From Microthrixaceae bacterium (lineage in GTDB: Bacteria; Actinomycetota; Acidimicrobiia; Acidimicrobiales; Microtrichaceae): a DNA stretch of 64,000 nt. The DNA is taken from contig JAMLGM010000007.1 in the NCBI GenBank assembly GCA_023957975.1, positions 153,395-217,394 of the forward strand, in the 5' to 3' direction. Both the position numbers and the translations under genes were made by a program. Under the pieces are notes generated by a model, which made no database searches, had not been told where the DNA came from, and saw only the letters and a program-made list of their open reading frames with translations. Shown here in pieces: positions 34,511 to 44,073 of this stretch; positions within the stretch are counted from its first letter, which is position 1, and the number at the start of each line of letters is the position of its first letter.

Positions 34511-36973
34511 ATGTCGACACGACCCGAAGGAATGTACGTCGGTGCGCTCACCGACCCGGCTACTCACGAACGCAGCGAGACGCCCTTGGGTATCAATCCC
34601 GACGACCTGACCACCCACGGGGTCATCGTCGGCATGACCGGATCGGGCAAGACCGGCCTCGGAATCGTGTTGTTGGAGGAGGCGCTGCAACACGACATCC
34701 CCACGCTCATCCTCGATCCGAAGGGTGACATGGGCAACCTCTTGTTGAGCTTCCCGTCGCTCGCCCCCGAGGAATTCGCACCTTGGGTGCCATCCGGCGA
34801 GGACGCCGCTGCGGTGGCGGCGACCTGGTCCGAGGGACTCGGCGGTTGGGGGCTCGGGACCGAGGACATCGTGCGACTTCGAAGTGGTCATCGCATGTGC
34901 GTGTACACGCCGGGCAGCACCGCAGGAGTTCCGATCAACATCGTCGGGTCGCTCGCACCGCCGACCAACATCGCCATCGACGACGAAGCGATTCACGACG
35001 AGATCGAAGCGCTCACCCAGGGCCTCCTCGGGCTAGTGAACATCACCTCGGATCCGCTGAGCGGCCGCGAGCACGTCCTCATCGCCAACCTCATCCACCA
35101 AGCCTGGTCGGCGGGCGAAACCCTCGATCTCGCCACCCTGCTCGGGCGGATCCAGGACCCGCCGATGCGCAAACTCGGGGTGATCGAGATCGACACGTTC
35201 TTTCCCCGAGCCGATCGTGCCGCGCTGATGATGAAGCTCAATGGCCTGCTCGCCTCGCCCTCGTTCGCCGCCTGGGGGGCAGGGCAGGCCATCGACATCG
35301 ACTCGATGCTGTGGGCACCCGACGGGTCGCCGAACGCAGCGGTGGTGTACCTCGCGCACCTCTCCGACGAGGCGCGCCAGATGGTCGTCACCCGGATCCT
35401 GTCGAAGCTCGTGAGCTGGATGCGCGGACAACAAGGTTCACCCAAACTCCGGGTCCTCGTCTACATGGACGAGGTGTACGGGTTCGTGCCACCCACCGCC
35501 GCTCCCCCGTCGAAAAAGCCCATCCTGACGCTGTTCAAGCAGGCTCGGGCGTTCGGGGTCGGTGTGGTGTTGGCGACACAGAACCCGGTCGATCTCGACT
35601 ACAAGGCCATCTCGAATGCGGGCACATGGATGGTGGGGCGCCTGCAGACCGAGCGCGACAAGGCCCGACTGCTCGATGGAATGAGCAGCGCGGCCGGCAC
35701 GGTCGATCTCCGGTCGGTCGACGCCACGATCTCGGGGCTCGCCAAACGCGAGTTCCTGTTACACACCACCGGGGGCAAGGCGCCGCGGACCTTCGCGGTG
35801 CGATGGGCCATGTCGTATCTGGCCGGCCCGTTGTCGAGCGATCAGGTCGGCCGACTGCCCGGCATGGCGGAACTCAAGAACGCACCGACAGCCGCGCCGG
35901 CTGCCGCCGCGCCGGCTGCCGCCGTGCCGGCTGACCCGGCGCCGACTGACCCGGCGCCGACTGACCCTGAGCCGGCCGCCGCTGCGCCCGTTGCTTCGGT
36001 CTCGTCGCCGTCGCCGACGCCAGCCCACGCCGATGATGAATCGCCGGTGATGCCGACCGTCGCCGAGGGGATCGCCGTGCGGTTCCTCGACCCGGCGGCG
36101 CCCTGGTCGTCCGTGCTCGGGACGCGACCGGAGGGCCGACGGCTCCAGGCGTGCATCGCCTTGCGGGTGAATCTCACCTTCGACGACACGGCTGCCGGCC
36201 TCGACCACACCGAGGAGTGGGAGGCGATCCTCGCACCCCTCAACGACGCGAACCTCGACGTCACGCGCCCCTACGTCGTCGACTACGACGATCGCGACCT
36301 CGTCGCCGCCCAGCCCGATGGCACGGTCTTCGTGTTGCCGGGGGCTCCGATCAAGAACAAGACCTTCTTTTCGGGGGTGGAGGCGGCCGTCAAGGACCAC
36401 CTCGTGCGCACGCAGACGACGACGATCTTCGCCAACAAGACCTTGAAGCTCTACAGCCGTCCCGGGGAATCCCGCGACGAGTTCGTCGCACGCTGCGCCG
36501 CCGCTGCCGATACTGCGGCGGACGCCGAGACCGACAAGTTGCGGGCCAAGCTCCAAGCGCGAATCGACAAGCTCCGCACCGGCGCAGCCACCGATCAGCG
36601 TCGGGTCGAACAACTCGAGGCCGAAGCACAGACCTCCAAGCGCAACGAAATGTTGGGCACGGCCACGAGCGTGCTCGGCTCGCTGTTCGGAGGCCGCAAG
36701 AGTGCCCGGTCGATCGGAACCGCGGTCAACCGCGCAGCCACGGGTCACGGACGTGCCCAACGGGCTGACAACCGGGTAGATGCAGCGGCCGCACGGGTCG
36801 AGGAGAAGCTCGCGAATATCGACGCGCTCGAAGCTCAGCTCGCCGACGAGGTCGGCTCCATCGTGTTGCGCTGGGACGAGGCCGCCGCGCTCATCGACGA
36901 GGTCGCGATTCCGCTCGAGAAGACCGACGTGTCGATCGCCCAACTTGCGCTCGTCTGGGTCCGCACCGCATAG
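34511..36973 (+). CDS. HerA/DUF853-like ATP-binding protein
   Basis: Large P-loop ATPase of the HerA/FtsK clan, about 820 residues. Walker A is GMTGSGKTGLG near the N-terminus, and Walker B is LVYMDEVYGF at about residue 320. Conserved blocks VLATQNPVDLDYKAISNAGTWMVGRLQTERDK and a sensor-type FLLHTTGGKAPRTF follow. A long Ala/Pro/Asp-rich disordered linker (about 455-515) leads to a C-terminal part with a coiled coil (RAKLQARIDKLRTG... RRVEQLEAEAQTSKR). No NurA nuclease is adjacent. The start could be 34484 or 34511; neither has a strong Shine-Dalgarno. The role in DNA handling or membrane-associated processes is unknown. Confidence 0.78.
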   Translation: MSTRPEGMYVGALTDPATHERSETPLGINPDDLTTHGVIVGMTGSGKTGLGIVLLEEALQHDIPTLILDPKGDMGNLLLSFPSLAPEEFAPWVPSGEDAAAVAATWSEGLGGWGLGTEDIVRLRSGHRMCVYTPGSTAGVPINIVGSLAPPTNIAIDDEAIHDEIEALTQGLLGLVNITSDPLSGREHVLIANLIHQAWSAGETLDLATLLGRIQDPPMRKLGVIEIDTFFPRADRAALMMKLNGLLASPSFAAWGAGQAIDIDSMLWAPDGSPNAAVVYLAHLSDEARQMVVTRILSKLVSWMRGQQGSPKLRVLVYMDEVYGFVPPTAAPPSKKPILTLFKQARAFGVGVVLATQNPVDLDYKAISNAGTWMVGRLQTERDKARLLDGMSSAAGTVDLRSVDATISGLAKREFLLHTTGGKAPRTFAVRWAMSYLAGPLSSDQVGRLPGMAELKNAPTAAPAAAAPAAAVPADPAPTDPAPTDPEPAAAAPVASVSSPSPTPAHADDESPVMPTVAEGIAVRFLDPAAPWSSVLGTRPEGRRLQACIALRVNLTFDDTAAGLDHTEEWEAILAPLNDANLDVTRPYVVDYDDRDLVAAQPDGTVFVLPGAPIKNKTFFSGVEAAVKDHLVRTQTTTIFANKTLKLYSRPGESRDEFVARCAAAADTAADAETDKLRAKLQARIDKLRTGAATDQRRVEQLEAEAQTSKRNEMLGTATSVLGSLFGGRKSARSIGTAVNRAATGHGRAQRADNRVDAAAARVEEKLANIDALEAQLADEVGSIVLRWDEAAALIDEVAIPLEKTDVSIAQLALVWVRTA

Positions 36974-37020
36974 CTGCACGGACCCCGCTCGCCCGGACCA
37001 CGCAACCACCCGCCCGGCGA

Positions 37021-37072
37021 GGTTCTGTAGGTATTTCCGGTTGCTATGGCAACCGCGATTACCTACAGAACC
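37021..37072. terminator. Two-part stem-loop between convergent genes
   Basis: Outer stem GGTTCTGTAGGTA (37021-37033) pairs with 37060-37072; inner stem GGTTGC (37039-37044) pairs with GCAACC (37049-37054), with a 5-nt internal loop on each side. It lies 48 nt after the stop of the HerA-like gene and ahead of the convergent oppF stop, so it probably terminates one or both transcripts. Confidence 0.6.
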
Positions 37073-37115
37073 GCAAGCGCGACGCAAGCGCGACGCAAGT
37101 GCGACGCAAGTGCGG
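37073..37115. repeat. 11-nt tandem repeat, about four copies
   Basis: GCAAGCGCGAC x2, GCAAGTGCGAC x1 and a truncated GCAAGTGCGG copy, immediately adjoining the stem-loop at 37021-37072. Non-coding, between convergent genes. A candidate variable-number locus; no function is evident. Confidence 0.75.
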
Positions 37116-37139
37116 CGGTCGGCCACGACGAGTGCGGCG

Positions 37140-38186
37140 TTACGCCTCCGGGTGCCAGCACGCAACCCGGTGGGCCGCCCCCTCGCCGGGACCATCGCCA
37201 TCGACCGAACCCGCCGGCGCGACGAGCGGCGGCTCCTCGGTGGCGCACTGTTCGGTGGCCTTCCAGCAACGCGTACGAAACCGGCACCCCGACGGAGGGT
37301 CGATCGGCGAGGGAACGTCGCCCTCCAACACGATGCGTCGCCGGGTGCGTTCCCGAACCGGGTCCGGCACGGGCACGGCCGACAACAAGGCGTGGGTGTA
37401 GGGGTGGCGCGGCCGCTCGTAGATCTCCTCCTGGGTGCCGATCTCGACGAGCTTGCCGAGGTACATGACCCCGACCCGATGCGAGATGTGACGCACCACC
37501 GACAGATCGTGGGCGATGAACAGATAGGAGATGCCACGCTCGTCCTGGAGCCGTTCGAGCAAGTTCACGATTCCGGCCTGAATCGACACATCAAGTGCCG
37601 AAACTGGCTCGTCGAGCACGATGAACTTGGGGGCGACCGCCAACGCCCGCGCGATTCCGATGCGCTGACGCTGACCACCCGAAAACTCATGGGGATAACG
37701 GCTCGCATGTTCCGGCGACAGCCCGACGGTTCGCAGCAGTTCGGCGACCTCCTCGCGGGACTCCGCGGCGCGCTTTCGTTGGTGCACCAGGAACGGCTCG
37801 GCCAGAACCTCGCCGATCGTCATGCGCGGATTCAGCGACGCATATGGATCCTGAAACACCATCTGTGCCTGGCGGCGCAGCTCCTTGTCGGCGATTGTTG
37901 CGGTGTCGACGCCATCGATCCGGATCGATCCGCTCGTCTTCGACAACAGATTGAGCACCACTCGACCAAAGGTCGACTTCCCGCAACCCGACTCGCCCAC
38001 GATGCCGAGGGTCTCCGACGAGTCGAGGGTCAACGACACGCCGCTGACCGCGTGCACCGTGCCCACGCGATGGCGTATAAACCCGCCCATCACCGGGAAC
38101 TCCTTGACGACGTCGACCGTCTCGAGCAACGGGGCCGACGCCGCGAGCGCCACCGCGCCGTCCTGTGACGTGGAGGGTTCGGTCAT
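37140..38186 (-). CDS. oppF: Oligopeptide ABC transporter ATP-binding protein OppF
   Basis: The 348-residue ABC ATPase that energises peptide uptake together with OppD. Walker [11 protein letters not shown]-loop [20 protein letters not shown], signature LSGG-type [16 protein letters not shown], Walker [18 protein letters not shown] and the H-loop FIAHDLS are all intact. The oligopeptide-type C-terminal extension ([15 protein letters not shown]) is Cys-bearing and in OppF/DppF proteins can hold a cluster. The ATG at 38186 overlaps the end of oppD by 4 nt. It is the last gene of an oppABCDF operon. Confidence 0.9.
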   Translation of the reverse strand: MTEPSTSQDGAVALAASAPLLETVDVVKEFPVMGGFIRHRVGTVHAVSGVSLTLDSSETLGIVGESGCGKSTFGRVVLNLLSKTSGSIRIDGVDTATIADKELRRQAQMVFQDPYASLNPRMTIGEVLAEPFLVHQRKRAAESREEVAELLRTVGLSPEHASRYPHEFSGGQRQRIGIARALAVAPKFIVLDEPVSALDVSIQAGIVNLLERLQDERGISYLFIAHDLSVVRHISHRVGVMYLGKLVEIGTQEEIYERPRHPYTHALLSAVPVPDPVRERTRRRIVLEGDVPSPIDPPSGCRFRTRCWKATEQCATEEPPLVAPAGSVDGDGPGEGAAHRVACWHPEA

Positions 38187-39271
38187 CGCTCACCTCGTTC
38201 GATCATGACCGCCGCCTCATCACGGCGATGACACGCCACCTGGTGCGAACCCATGGCAGCCGCAGCGTCCGCTTCTCCAGCGCCGTCAACACCACCGTGA
38301 CCACCACCGCTACCGCCCGCCGGCGCGAGCTCGGTCAACTCCGGCATCACGTCCGCACATCCGGTCGAGCGCCGAGCGATCGAACAGCGCGGATGGAACG
38401 CACACCCCGACGGCGGGGTCAGCATCGACGGCGGTTGCCCCCCGATCGGGGTCAAGGTGTCGCCCTCGCGTGCGTCCACCCGGGGCAACGACCCCAACAG
38501 CCCGATCGTGTACGGGTGGGTCGGGCGGGCGAACAGCTCGTCGGTCTCTGCCCGCTCCACCACCTTGCCCGCGTACATCACCGCGACCTTGTCGGCCATC
38601 GATGCCACCACGCCGAGGTCGTGGGTGATCAACATGATCGCAGCGCCACGGCGTCGACTCGCCTCCAACAGCACCTCGAGCACCTGGGCCTGCACGGTGA
38701 CGTCGAGCGCGGTTGTCGGCTCATCTGCGATGACCAGCTTCGGTTCACACGACAACGCCATGGCGATCATCGCCCGTTGGCGCATGCCTCCGGAGAACTC
38801 GTGCGGGTAGCTGTCGACACGCTTGTCGGGCTGGGGAATGCCGACGAGTTGCAACATCTCGATCGCTCGGGTTCTGGCCTCAGAACGCGAGACGCTCTCG
38901 TGCGAGCGGACCATCTCGATGATCTGATCGCCCACCGAATACACGGGGTTGAGGGCGGTCAGCGGATCCTGGAACACCATGGAGATCTCACCGCCGCGCA
39001 CCTGACGCATCCGCTCGTCGTTCGCAGTGAGGAGGTCTTCGCCCCGCCACAAGACCCTGCCACCCAGTCGTGTCCGCCCGGCCGGGTGCAGCCCCAACAC
39101 GCTGAGTGCGGTGACCGACTTGCCGGAGCCCGACTCGCCGACCACCGCCAACACGTCGCCTTCGCCGACATCGAGATCGACGCCGCGAACCGCCTGCACG
39201 AGACCGTCGTCGGTTTCGAAACCGACCGTCAGGTTCTCGAGCACGAGCAGCGGTGACTCCGGCCCAGCCAT
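38183..39271 (-). CDS. oppD: Oligopeptide ABC transporter ATP-binding protein OppD
   Basis: The 362-residue ATPase partner of OppF. Walker [10 protein letters not shown]-loop [20 protein letters not shown], signature [16 protein letters not shown], Walker [19 protein letters not shown]-loop LITHDLGV, and a C-terminal Cys segment ([17 protein letters not shown]). A Gly/Ala/His-rich stretch near the C-terminus ([19 protein letters not shown]) is low-complexity. The start is 1 nt from the oppC stop, and the end overlaps oppF. Confidence 0.9.
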   Translation of the reverse strand: MAGPESPLLVLENLTVGFETDDGLVQAVRGVDLDVGEGDVLAVVGESGSGKSVTALSVLGLHPAGRTRLGGRVLWRGEDLLTANDERMRQVRGGEISMVFQDPLTALNPVYSVGDQIIEMVRSHESVSRSEARTRAIEMLQLVGIPQPDKRVDSYPHEFSGGMRQRAMIAMALSCEPKLVIADEPTTALDVTVQAQVLEVLLEASRRRGAAIMLITHDLGVVASMADKVAVMYAGKVVERAETDELFARPTHPYTIGLLGSLPRVDAREGDTLTPIGGQPPSMLTPPSGCAFHPRCSIARRSTGCADVMPELTELAPAGGSGGGHGGVDGAGEADAAAAMGSHQVACHRRDEAAVMIERGER

Positions 39272-39272
39272 G

Positions 39273-40211
39273 TCAGTTGTCCTTCACGTCGAGCGCATCG
39301 CGCAGCCCGTCGCCGACGAGGATGAACCCCAGAACCGTCAACACGATCGCCAACCCGGGAAACAACAGCAGGTACGGCGCGTCGCTGAAGAACGCCTTGG
39401 AGTTGTTGATCATGAGCCCGAGCGACTGTTGCGGCGGCTGCACCCCGACCCCGAGAAAGCTCAGCGCCGCCTCGGCGAGAATGGCGGATCCGATTCCGAT
39501 CGTGAGCAACACGACGACCGGCTGCAACACGTTGGGCAGGATGTGGCGCATCATGATTCGGGCGTTCGACACCCCCAGGGCGCGGGCCGCTTCAACGTAT
39601 TCGAGGTTCTTCGCCTGGATGAATCCGGCCCGCACGGTTCGAGACGTCTGCAGCCATGAACTGAGGGCGAGGGTCATGATGACCGCGAACACACCCTTAC
39701 CCAAGAAGGTGATGAAGGCGTAGGCCAAGATGATGTAGGGGATCCCCAACATGATGTCGACGAAACGCATGAGGACCGCATCGACGTAGCGGCCGTACCA
39801 GCCGGCAATGGCACCGATCACAATGCCCAGCACCGTCTGCAACGCCGCAGAAACAAAGCCGATCACCATCGACAACCGGATGCCGTGCACGATGCGGGCC
39901 AGCACATCGCCGCCGCGATCGTCGAGGCCGAGCGGGTGTTGCTTGGTCGGCCCTTCGAGGTAGAACTTGGACAGCTTGGTCGGGTCCTGCACGAGGAACG
40001 GACCGACGATGGCGACGAGCACCAGCACGCTCACCAACGCGAGACCGAACAGCGCGAGCTTGTTGCGTCGGAACCTCCGCCAGGCGTCCTGGGCCAGCGA
40101 ACGCGACGGACCGGATTGGGTCAACGTCGCGTCCGCGACCATCAACAGATCGGAATCGAGGGCACCGTCGTCGGCCGTGCCGCCCTGATCGACCACCGTG
40201 ATGTCGCTCAC
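39273..40211 (-). CDS. oppC: Oligopeptide ABC transporter permease OppC
   Basis: The 312-residue inner-membrane permease has a soluble N-terminus of about 30 residues, a first helix (FGLALVSVLVLVAIVGPFLV), then the BPD-type permease domain. The EAA-like cytoplasmic loop is EAARALGVSNARIMMRHILPNV, which contacts the ATPases. The GTG start at 40211 is chosen since GTGA overlaps the oppB stop by 4 nt; an upstream in-frame extension lies wholly within oppB and is a shadow. Confidence 0.9.
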   Translation of the reverse strand: MSDITVVDQGGTADDGALDSDLLMVADATLTQSGPSRSLAQDAWRRFRRNKLALFGLALVSVLVLVAIVGPFLVQDPTKLSKFYLEGPTKQHPLGLDDRGGDVLARIVHGIRLSMVIGFVSAALQTVLGIVIGAIAGWYGRYVDAVLMRFVDIMLGIPYIILAYAFITFLGKGVFAVIMTLALSSWLQTSRTVRAGFIQAKNLEYVEAARALGVSNARIMMRHILPNVLQPVVVLLTIGIGSAILAEAALSFLGVGVQPPQQSLGLMINNSKAFFSDAPYLLLFPGLAIVLTVLGFILVGDGLRDALDVKDN

Positions 40212-41206
40212 GAGTCCTCCCCCAGCCGAATCCGCGGGTCGAGTTTGGCGTAACTGATGTCCACGATCAGGTTGGCGAGGCCGTATACCGCCATCACGAC
40301 CATCGACAGCGTCAGCACGACCGGCAGGTCGCTTTGTCCTGCCGCCGTCGCCACCTTCGAACCCAACCCGGGCCAGTCGAAGACGGTTTCGGTGAGGATC
40401 GCCATCCCGACCATGGTGCCGAAGTCGACGCCGATGAAGGTCACGACCGGGATCAACGCATTGCGCAGCACGTGACGACGCGAGACCACCTTGTCGCCGA
40501 GGCCCTTCGCCCGCGCGGTGCGCACGTAATCGGCGCTTTGTGCCTCGAGCATCGTGGTGCGCGTGAGGCGCGCGACGATCGCGGTCGACACGCAGGCGAG
40601 CACGATCGCCGGCTGGATGAGGTATTCGAGCTGACCCAACGACGGGATGATGCCGAGGTACCACTCGTTCGGGCCAATCCCGAGCGTCGGAAACCTTGCC
40701 CAATCCGGCCAGCCGTGTTCAAACGCATATACGCCGGTGACCTGCTTGAGGAGGTAACCGAGCACAAACACTGGTATGGCCGACGCGATGACCGCGGCCG
40801 TCGTGGTGAGGGTGTCGGCAATCGAGTTGCGTTTGCGGGCCGACAACACACCGAATCCGATGCCGACGGTGATCTCGATCACCATCGCCCAGGTGGCGAG
40901 CCGGATGCTGTTCGGCAGGCGGGTCTTGACCATGTCCCGAACGGGCTCTCGGGTCTTGAAACTCTCCCCGGAGAGGGTGACGGTCTCGGTGAGGCGATCC
41001 CAGTACTGGTGAGGGATCGACTTGTCGAGACCCAACCGTTCCTTGGTGTTCTGGACCACCTGGGGGGACGGCGGCTTTCCGCTTCCGCTGGCGATCTTGG
41101 TCGCCGGGTCGCTCGGCAACGCGAAGAACAAGACGAACAGCAGCGTGAAACCACCGAGGAGGGTGACCACCAGTGAAATCAGGCGACGGAGGATGAAGAC
41201 GACCAT
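40208..41206 (-). CDS. oppB: Oligopeptide ABC transporter permease OppB
   Basis: The 332-residue permease has the typical N-terminal helix (ILRRLISLVVTLLGGFTLLFVLFFALP), a periplasmic-side loop to about residue 100, and five further helices. The EAA loop is YVRTARAKGLGDKVVSRRHVLRNALIPVV. It pairs with OppC to form the channel. Its ATG at 41206 is separated from the oppA stop by 87 nt containing a strong stem-loop, so translation relies on its own start region. Confidence 0.9.
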   Translation of the reverse strand: MVVFILRRLISLVVTLLGGFTLLFVLFFALPSDPATKIASGSGKPPSPQVVQNTKERLGLDKSIPHQYWDRLTETVTLSGESFKTREPVRDMVKTRLPNSIRLATWAMVIEITVGIGFGVLSARKRNSIADTLTTTAAVIASAIPVFVLGYLLKQVTGVYAFEHGWPDWARFPTLGIGPNEWYLGIIPSLGQLEYLIQPAIVLACVSTAIVARLTRTTMLEAQSADYVRTARAKGLGDKVVSRRHVLRNALIPVVTFIGVDFGTMVGMAILTETVFDWPGLGSKVATAAGQSDLPVVLTLSMVVMAVYGLANLIVDISYAKLDPRIRLGEDS

Positions 41207-41240
41207 GTGGGGTGCGTTCGAAGGAAGGTGTTGTCGAGAA

Positions 41241-41278
41241 CCCGGGGCGGAGGCGAAGGTTCTCTCCTCCGCCCCGGG
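41241..41278 (-). terminator. Strong intercistronic stem-loop between oppA and oppB
   Basis: CCCGGGGCGGAGG (41241-41253) and CCTCCGCCCCGGG (41266-41278) pair perfectly over 13 bp. On the minus transcript it follows the oppA stop by 15 nt with no T-run. Such hairpins between binding-protein and permease genes commonly stabilise or partially terminate the mRNA so the binding protein is made in excess. Confidence 0.7.
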
Positions 41279-41293
41279 GCTATCTCATCGGGC

Positions 41294-43057
41294 CTACTTC
41301 TTGAAGCCCACGCGTTCCCACGGAACGGCGCCGAGCGGGTTCGGCTTGTAGTTGCCGACCGTGTCTCGGAACACCTGATCCCCGGTGTACCAGTTGAGTG
41401 CGATCACATACGCGGTGTCGTTGAGCAGGCGCTTTTCGGCCGAACGGTACAGTTCGCCGCGCTTGTCCTCGTCGGATTCCTTCAACGCGTCGGCGATCAG
41501 TTCTTCGAACTCATCGTCGCTGAAGCGGCCGAAGTTGTTGAGGCCGATCGAAGCACGGCTGAACAGGTCGACCATGAAGTTGCCATAGGTCGGGTAGTCC
41601 GCATACCAGCCGGCCCGACAGATCTGGCAGCCACCCTCTTCGGCGATGACCTTGAAATAGTCCTCGTCGATCGGGTTCAGCTTCACGTCGATGCCGAGCA
41701 CGTCTTTGATGTTCGCCTGCATGACCTCGACGACGGTCTGGTGGGAACCTCCGGCGTTGAACGAGATCGTGATATCACCCGACAGTTCGTTGCCCTCGTC
41801 CTGCCACTCCTGGTACAGCTCCTTCGCCCGATCGACATCGGTCGTTGCGAACTCGCCGAGACCCATCTCGAAACCGGGGATGCCGGGAGGGGTCACGCCG
41901 GTCGAGATCTGACGAACGCCTTCGTAGGCCTTGTCGTTGATTTCGGAGCGATCGACCGCGAGCGACAGCGCCTGGCGAAGCTTCAGGTTCTTTTCGCCGC
42001 CGAGCACCGGGTCCTCGTGGCCGATGTCGAAGTAGTAGGTGCCGAGCATGGTCTCACCGACCGTGTTCGGGTACTTCGCCATCGCTGACTTGTACTTGCC
42101 CGACGGGATCGTCGAGGCGTCGCCCTCACCGGAGTCGAACGCCTGGAACGCCGACTCGACGTCGCTGATGATTTTGAACGTCACCTTGTCGAGCACAACG
42201 TCTTTGTACCCGGTCACGTCGCCGGCCCACGATTCGTTCGGGGTCATGACGACTTCGCCCTGATCGGAGGCCTCGGCCGAGTCGAGCACGAAGGGGCCAT
42301 TGCCGATGTACACCCCGTTTTTGCCCCAACCGGTGGTGTTGCCGACTCTCGCGAGGTCTTCGTCGGTGATCGGCGACAGCGGAGCGAACGAGACGATCGC
42401 CGGGAAATCCGACAGCGGCGCCTCGAGCGTGACCGTGAGGGTCATGGCCTCGTCATCGGCCACGATCGAATCGAGCGTGTCGAGTTCACCCTCGTTCAGC
42501 TTCGCCCCATCTTTGATGAACGAGATCAGATACGAGTACGCGGCTCCGAGTTCCTTGGAGCCGAGACGCTCCCACGCCTGTTTGAAATTGTGGGGCAGCA
42601 CCGGCTCGCCGTTCGAGAACTCGAGGCCTTCTTTGATCGTGAACACGAATTCAGTCGAGTCGTCGTTCACCTCCCACGACTCTGCTGCGAGGCCCTTGAG
42701 TTCGGGCTCACAGCCATTCGAGTAGTCGAAGTCGGTCAGTCCGTCGAAGAGACTGTTCGTGATTTGGGACTCATCGAGGGTCTGAACCGCCGCCGGATCG
42801 AAGCTGGTGTTGTCTCCAGCGCTCACCAGCTGTGCGTAGTCGACGAATTCGCCGCCGTCCGCGACATCGTCCCACTCAACCGGACTGCAGTCGGCGTCGC
42901 CGCCGGGCATCTCCCCCGAGGCCGCGGTCGTCGTGGTGGCATCGGGGTCGGCCACCTCCTCCGAATCGCCACAGCCTGATGCAACCAGCGCCAATGCCAG
43001 CGCAATCGCCGACAATCCGCGTCCGGCCGAAACTGCCGTTCGTCTCGTCCTATACAT
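41294..43057 (-). CDS. oppA: Oligopeptide-binding lipoprotein OppA
   Basis: The 587-residue SBP_bac_5 solute-binding lipoprotein has a signal peptide ending in LALVASGCGDS (lipobox Cys about residue 29) and an acidic/Thr linker. Family blocks are DFDYSNGCEPELKGLAAESWEV, FTIKEGLEFSNGEPVL, the central YYFDIGHEDPVLGGEKNLKLRQALSLAVDRSEI and the C-terminal GWYADYPTYGNFMVDLFS. It delivers peptides to OppBC. The ATG at 43057 has AGGAG 8 nt upstream and removes a non-conserved lead. It is the first gene of a complete operon and divergent from a secreted-protein gene. Confidence 0.92.
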   Translation of the reverse strand: MYRTRRTAVSAGRGLSAIALALALVASGCGDSEEVADPDATTTTAASGEMPGGDADCSPVEWDDVADGGEFVDYAQLVSAGDNTSFDPAAVQTLDESQITNSLFDGLTDFDYSNGCEPELKGLAAESWEVNDDSTEFVFTIKEGLEFSNGEPVLPHNFKQAWERLGSKELGAAYSYLISFIKDGAKLNEGELDTLDSIVADDEAMTLTVTLEAPLSDFPAIVSFAPLSPITDEDLARVGNTTGWGKNGVYIGNGPFVLDSAEASDQGEVVMTPNESWAGDVTGYKDVVLDKVTFKIISDVESAFQAFDSGEGDASTIPSGKYKSAMAKYPNTVGETMLGTYYFDIGHEDPVLGGEKNLKLRQALSLAVDRSEINDKAYEGVRQISTGVTPPGIPGFEMGLGEFATTDVDRAKELYQEWQDEGNELSGDITISFNAGGSHQTVVEVMQANIKDVLGIDVKLNPIDEDYFKVIAEEGGCQICRAGWYADYPTYGNFMVDLFSRASIGLNNFGRFSDDEFEELIADALKESDEDKRGELYRSAEKRLLNDTAYVIALNWYTGDQVFRDTVGNYKPNPLGAVPWERVGFKK

Positions 43058-43259
43058 GCTCACACTCCTTGGTGCCGGGGCACTCGGGCGATCATCGGCT
43101 TGCAAGGTCACCGCCATCCCCCCAGCCTCAACCGTTCGAGCCTGACGGCGCACCGAATTGATGCGTCGTTCTGAATCTATCGCCATGCGGTCGATTTGCG
43201 TGTGATCGTTGGTCCGGTTTCGAGACGCGTTCCTCCGGGTTCGAGTCGGGGCGCCGACC

Positions 43260-43265
43260 TAGATT
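43260..43265 (+). promoter_or_regulatory. -10 box of secreted-protein gene
   Basis: TAGATT with 7 nt to the ATG at 43273, consistent with a leaderless mRNA. It decides the start in favour of 43273. Confidence 0.45.
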
Positions 43266-43272
43266 GAGCGCC

Positions 43273-43998
43273 ATGGGCATCACCGGACGCATCACCGCCG
43301 TTTTCGCACTCGTGTGTTGCGGGTTCGTGGCCGGGTCGGCGGCGGCCGAAGCGTCGTGCGTGCCCCCTTCGATCGACGTCGTTCCGGCCTACGGAGCGCC
43401 CGGCGACCGCATCACGGTCTTCGGCGAGGCCTGGGCGACGAGTTGCGACGATGTCGTCCCGCTGCCGGAGGGGCAGGAGCCAGCGCGCGCGGTCGAGAAC
43501 ATCGACATCACCATGTGGAACTACACCGGGGTTTCGAGGCCGACGTCGGTGGCGACGGCTTCAGCGAACGATCAATTCCAGTTCCGGACCTCGTTCGTCA
43601 TTCCCGACGATGTTCCAGCCGGAGTGACAACCTTGAACGCGTCACAGGGCTACACCCACTACGCAGGCACTGACTTCTTCATCACCCGCGCTGGCGCCTT
43701 GGCGCCCACTACGACGCTGTTCGGCGAACCGGTGTCGACGTTGCCCACCGTCGACACCACCGCAGCGCCGGCACCGTCCACCTCGGCAGCCCCGACCACG
43801 ACGACGACCGAGACCGCCCCGACCTCGGCCGCAGCGAAGGCCTCGACCTCACGAGCCCCCGACGACGAACGGGCTGGTGCAGCGCCAATGACGTCCGACA
43901 GCGGCGTGTCCCCGGGGTGGATCGTCGTAGCCGTGCTCGGGTCTGCGGGTGCTGCGGGCGCGGTGCTGTGGCGCCTCGATCGTTTGCGGCGACGCTGA
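43273..43998 (+). CDS. Secreted, Thr/Ala-rich, membrane-anchored hypothetical protein
   Basis: The 241-residue protein has a signal peptide (MGITGRITAVFALVCCGFVAGSAAAEA) and an Ig-like beta domain with two Cys (CVPPSIDVVPAYGAPGDRITVFGEAW...SC) that may form a disulfide. A Thr/Pro/Ala stalk (about residues 155-200) is followed by a C-terminal helix (WIVVAVLGSAGAAGAVLW) and Arg-rich tail. The layout resembles actinobacterial surface proteins held by a C-terminal anchor. I do not recognise a family; the Ig-like fold is inferred from the GAPGDRITVFG pattern. Confidence 0.75.
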   Translation: MGITGRITAVFALVCCGFVAGSAAAEASCVPPSIDVVPAYGAPGDRITVFGEAWATSCDDVVPLPEGQEPARAVENIDITMWNYTGVSRPTSVATASANDQFQFRTSFVIPDDVPAGVTTLNASQGYTHYAGTDFFITRAGALAPTTTLFGEPVSTLPTVDTTAAPAPSTSAAPTTTTTETAPTSAAAKASTSRAPDDERAGAAPMTSDSGVSPGWIVVAVLGSAGAAGAVLWRLDRLRRR

Positions 43999-44073
43999 TT
44001 CTCCGGCCGCCCGGTTCAATCCTGACCTTGTGCGTCGGGTAACGTCAGATTTTTGCGTTGATGAGGAGCCGCC

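Noticed and set aside
34511..36973. HerA-like ATPase as part of a defence or DNA-end processing system
   Set aside because: No NurA, nuclease or SIR2 partner is adjacent, so a defence role is not supported.
35759..37537. 592-codon open frame antisense to the HerA-like gene and overlapping oppF
   Set aside because: Spans the stem-loop and repeats between genes and has no domain signal; shadow.
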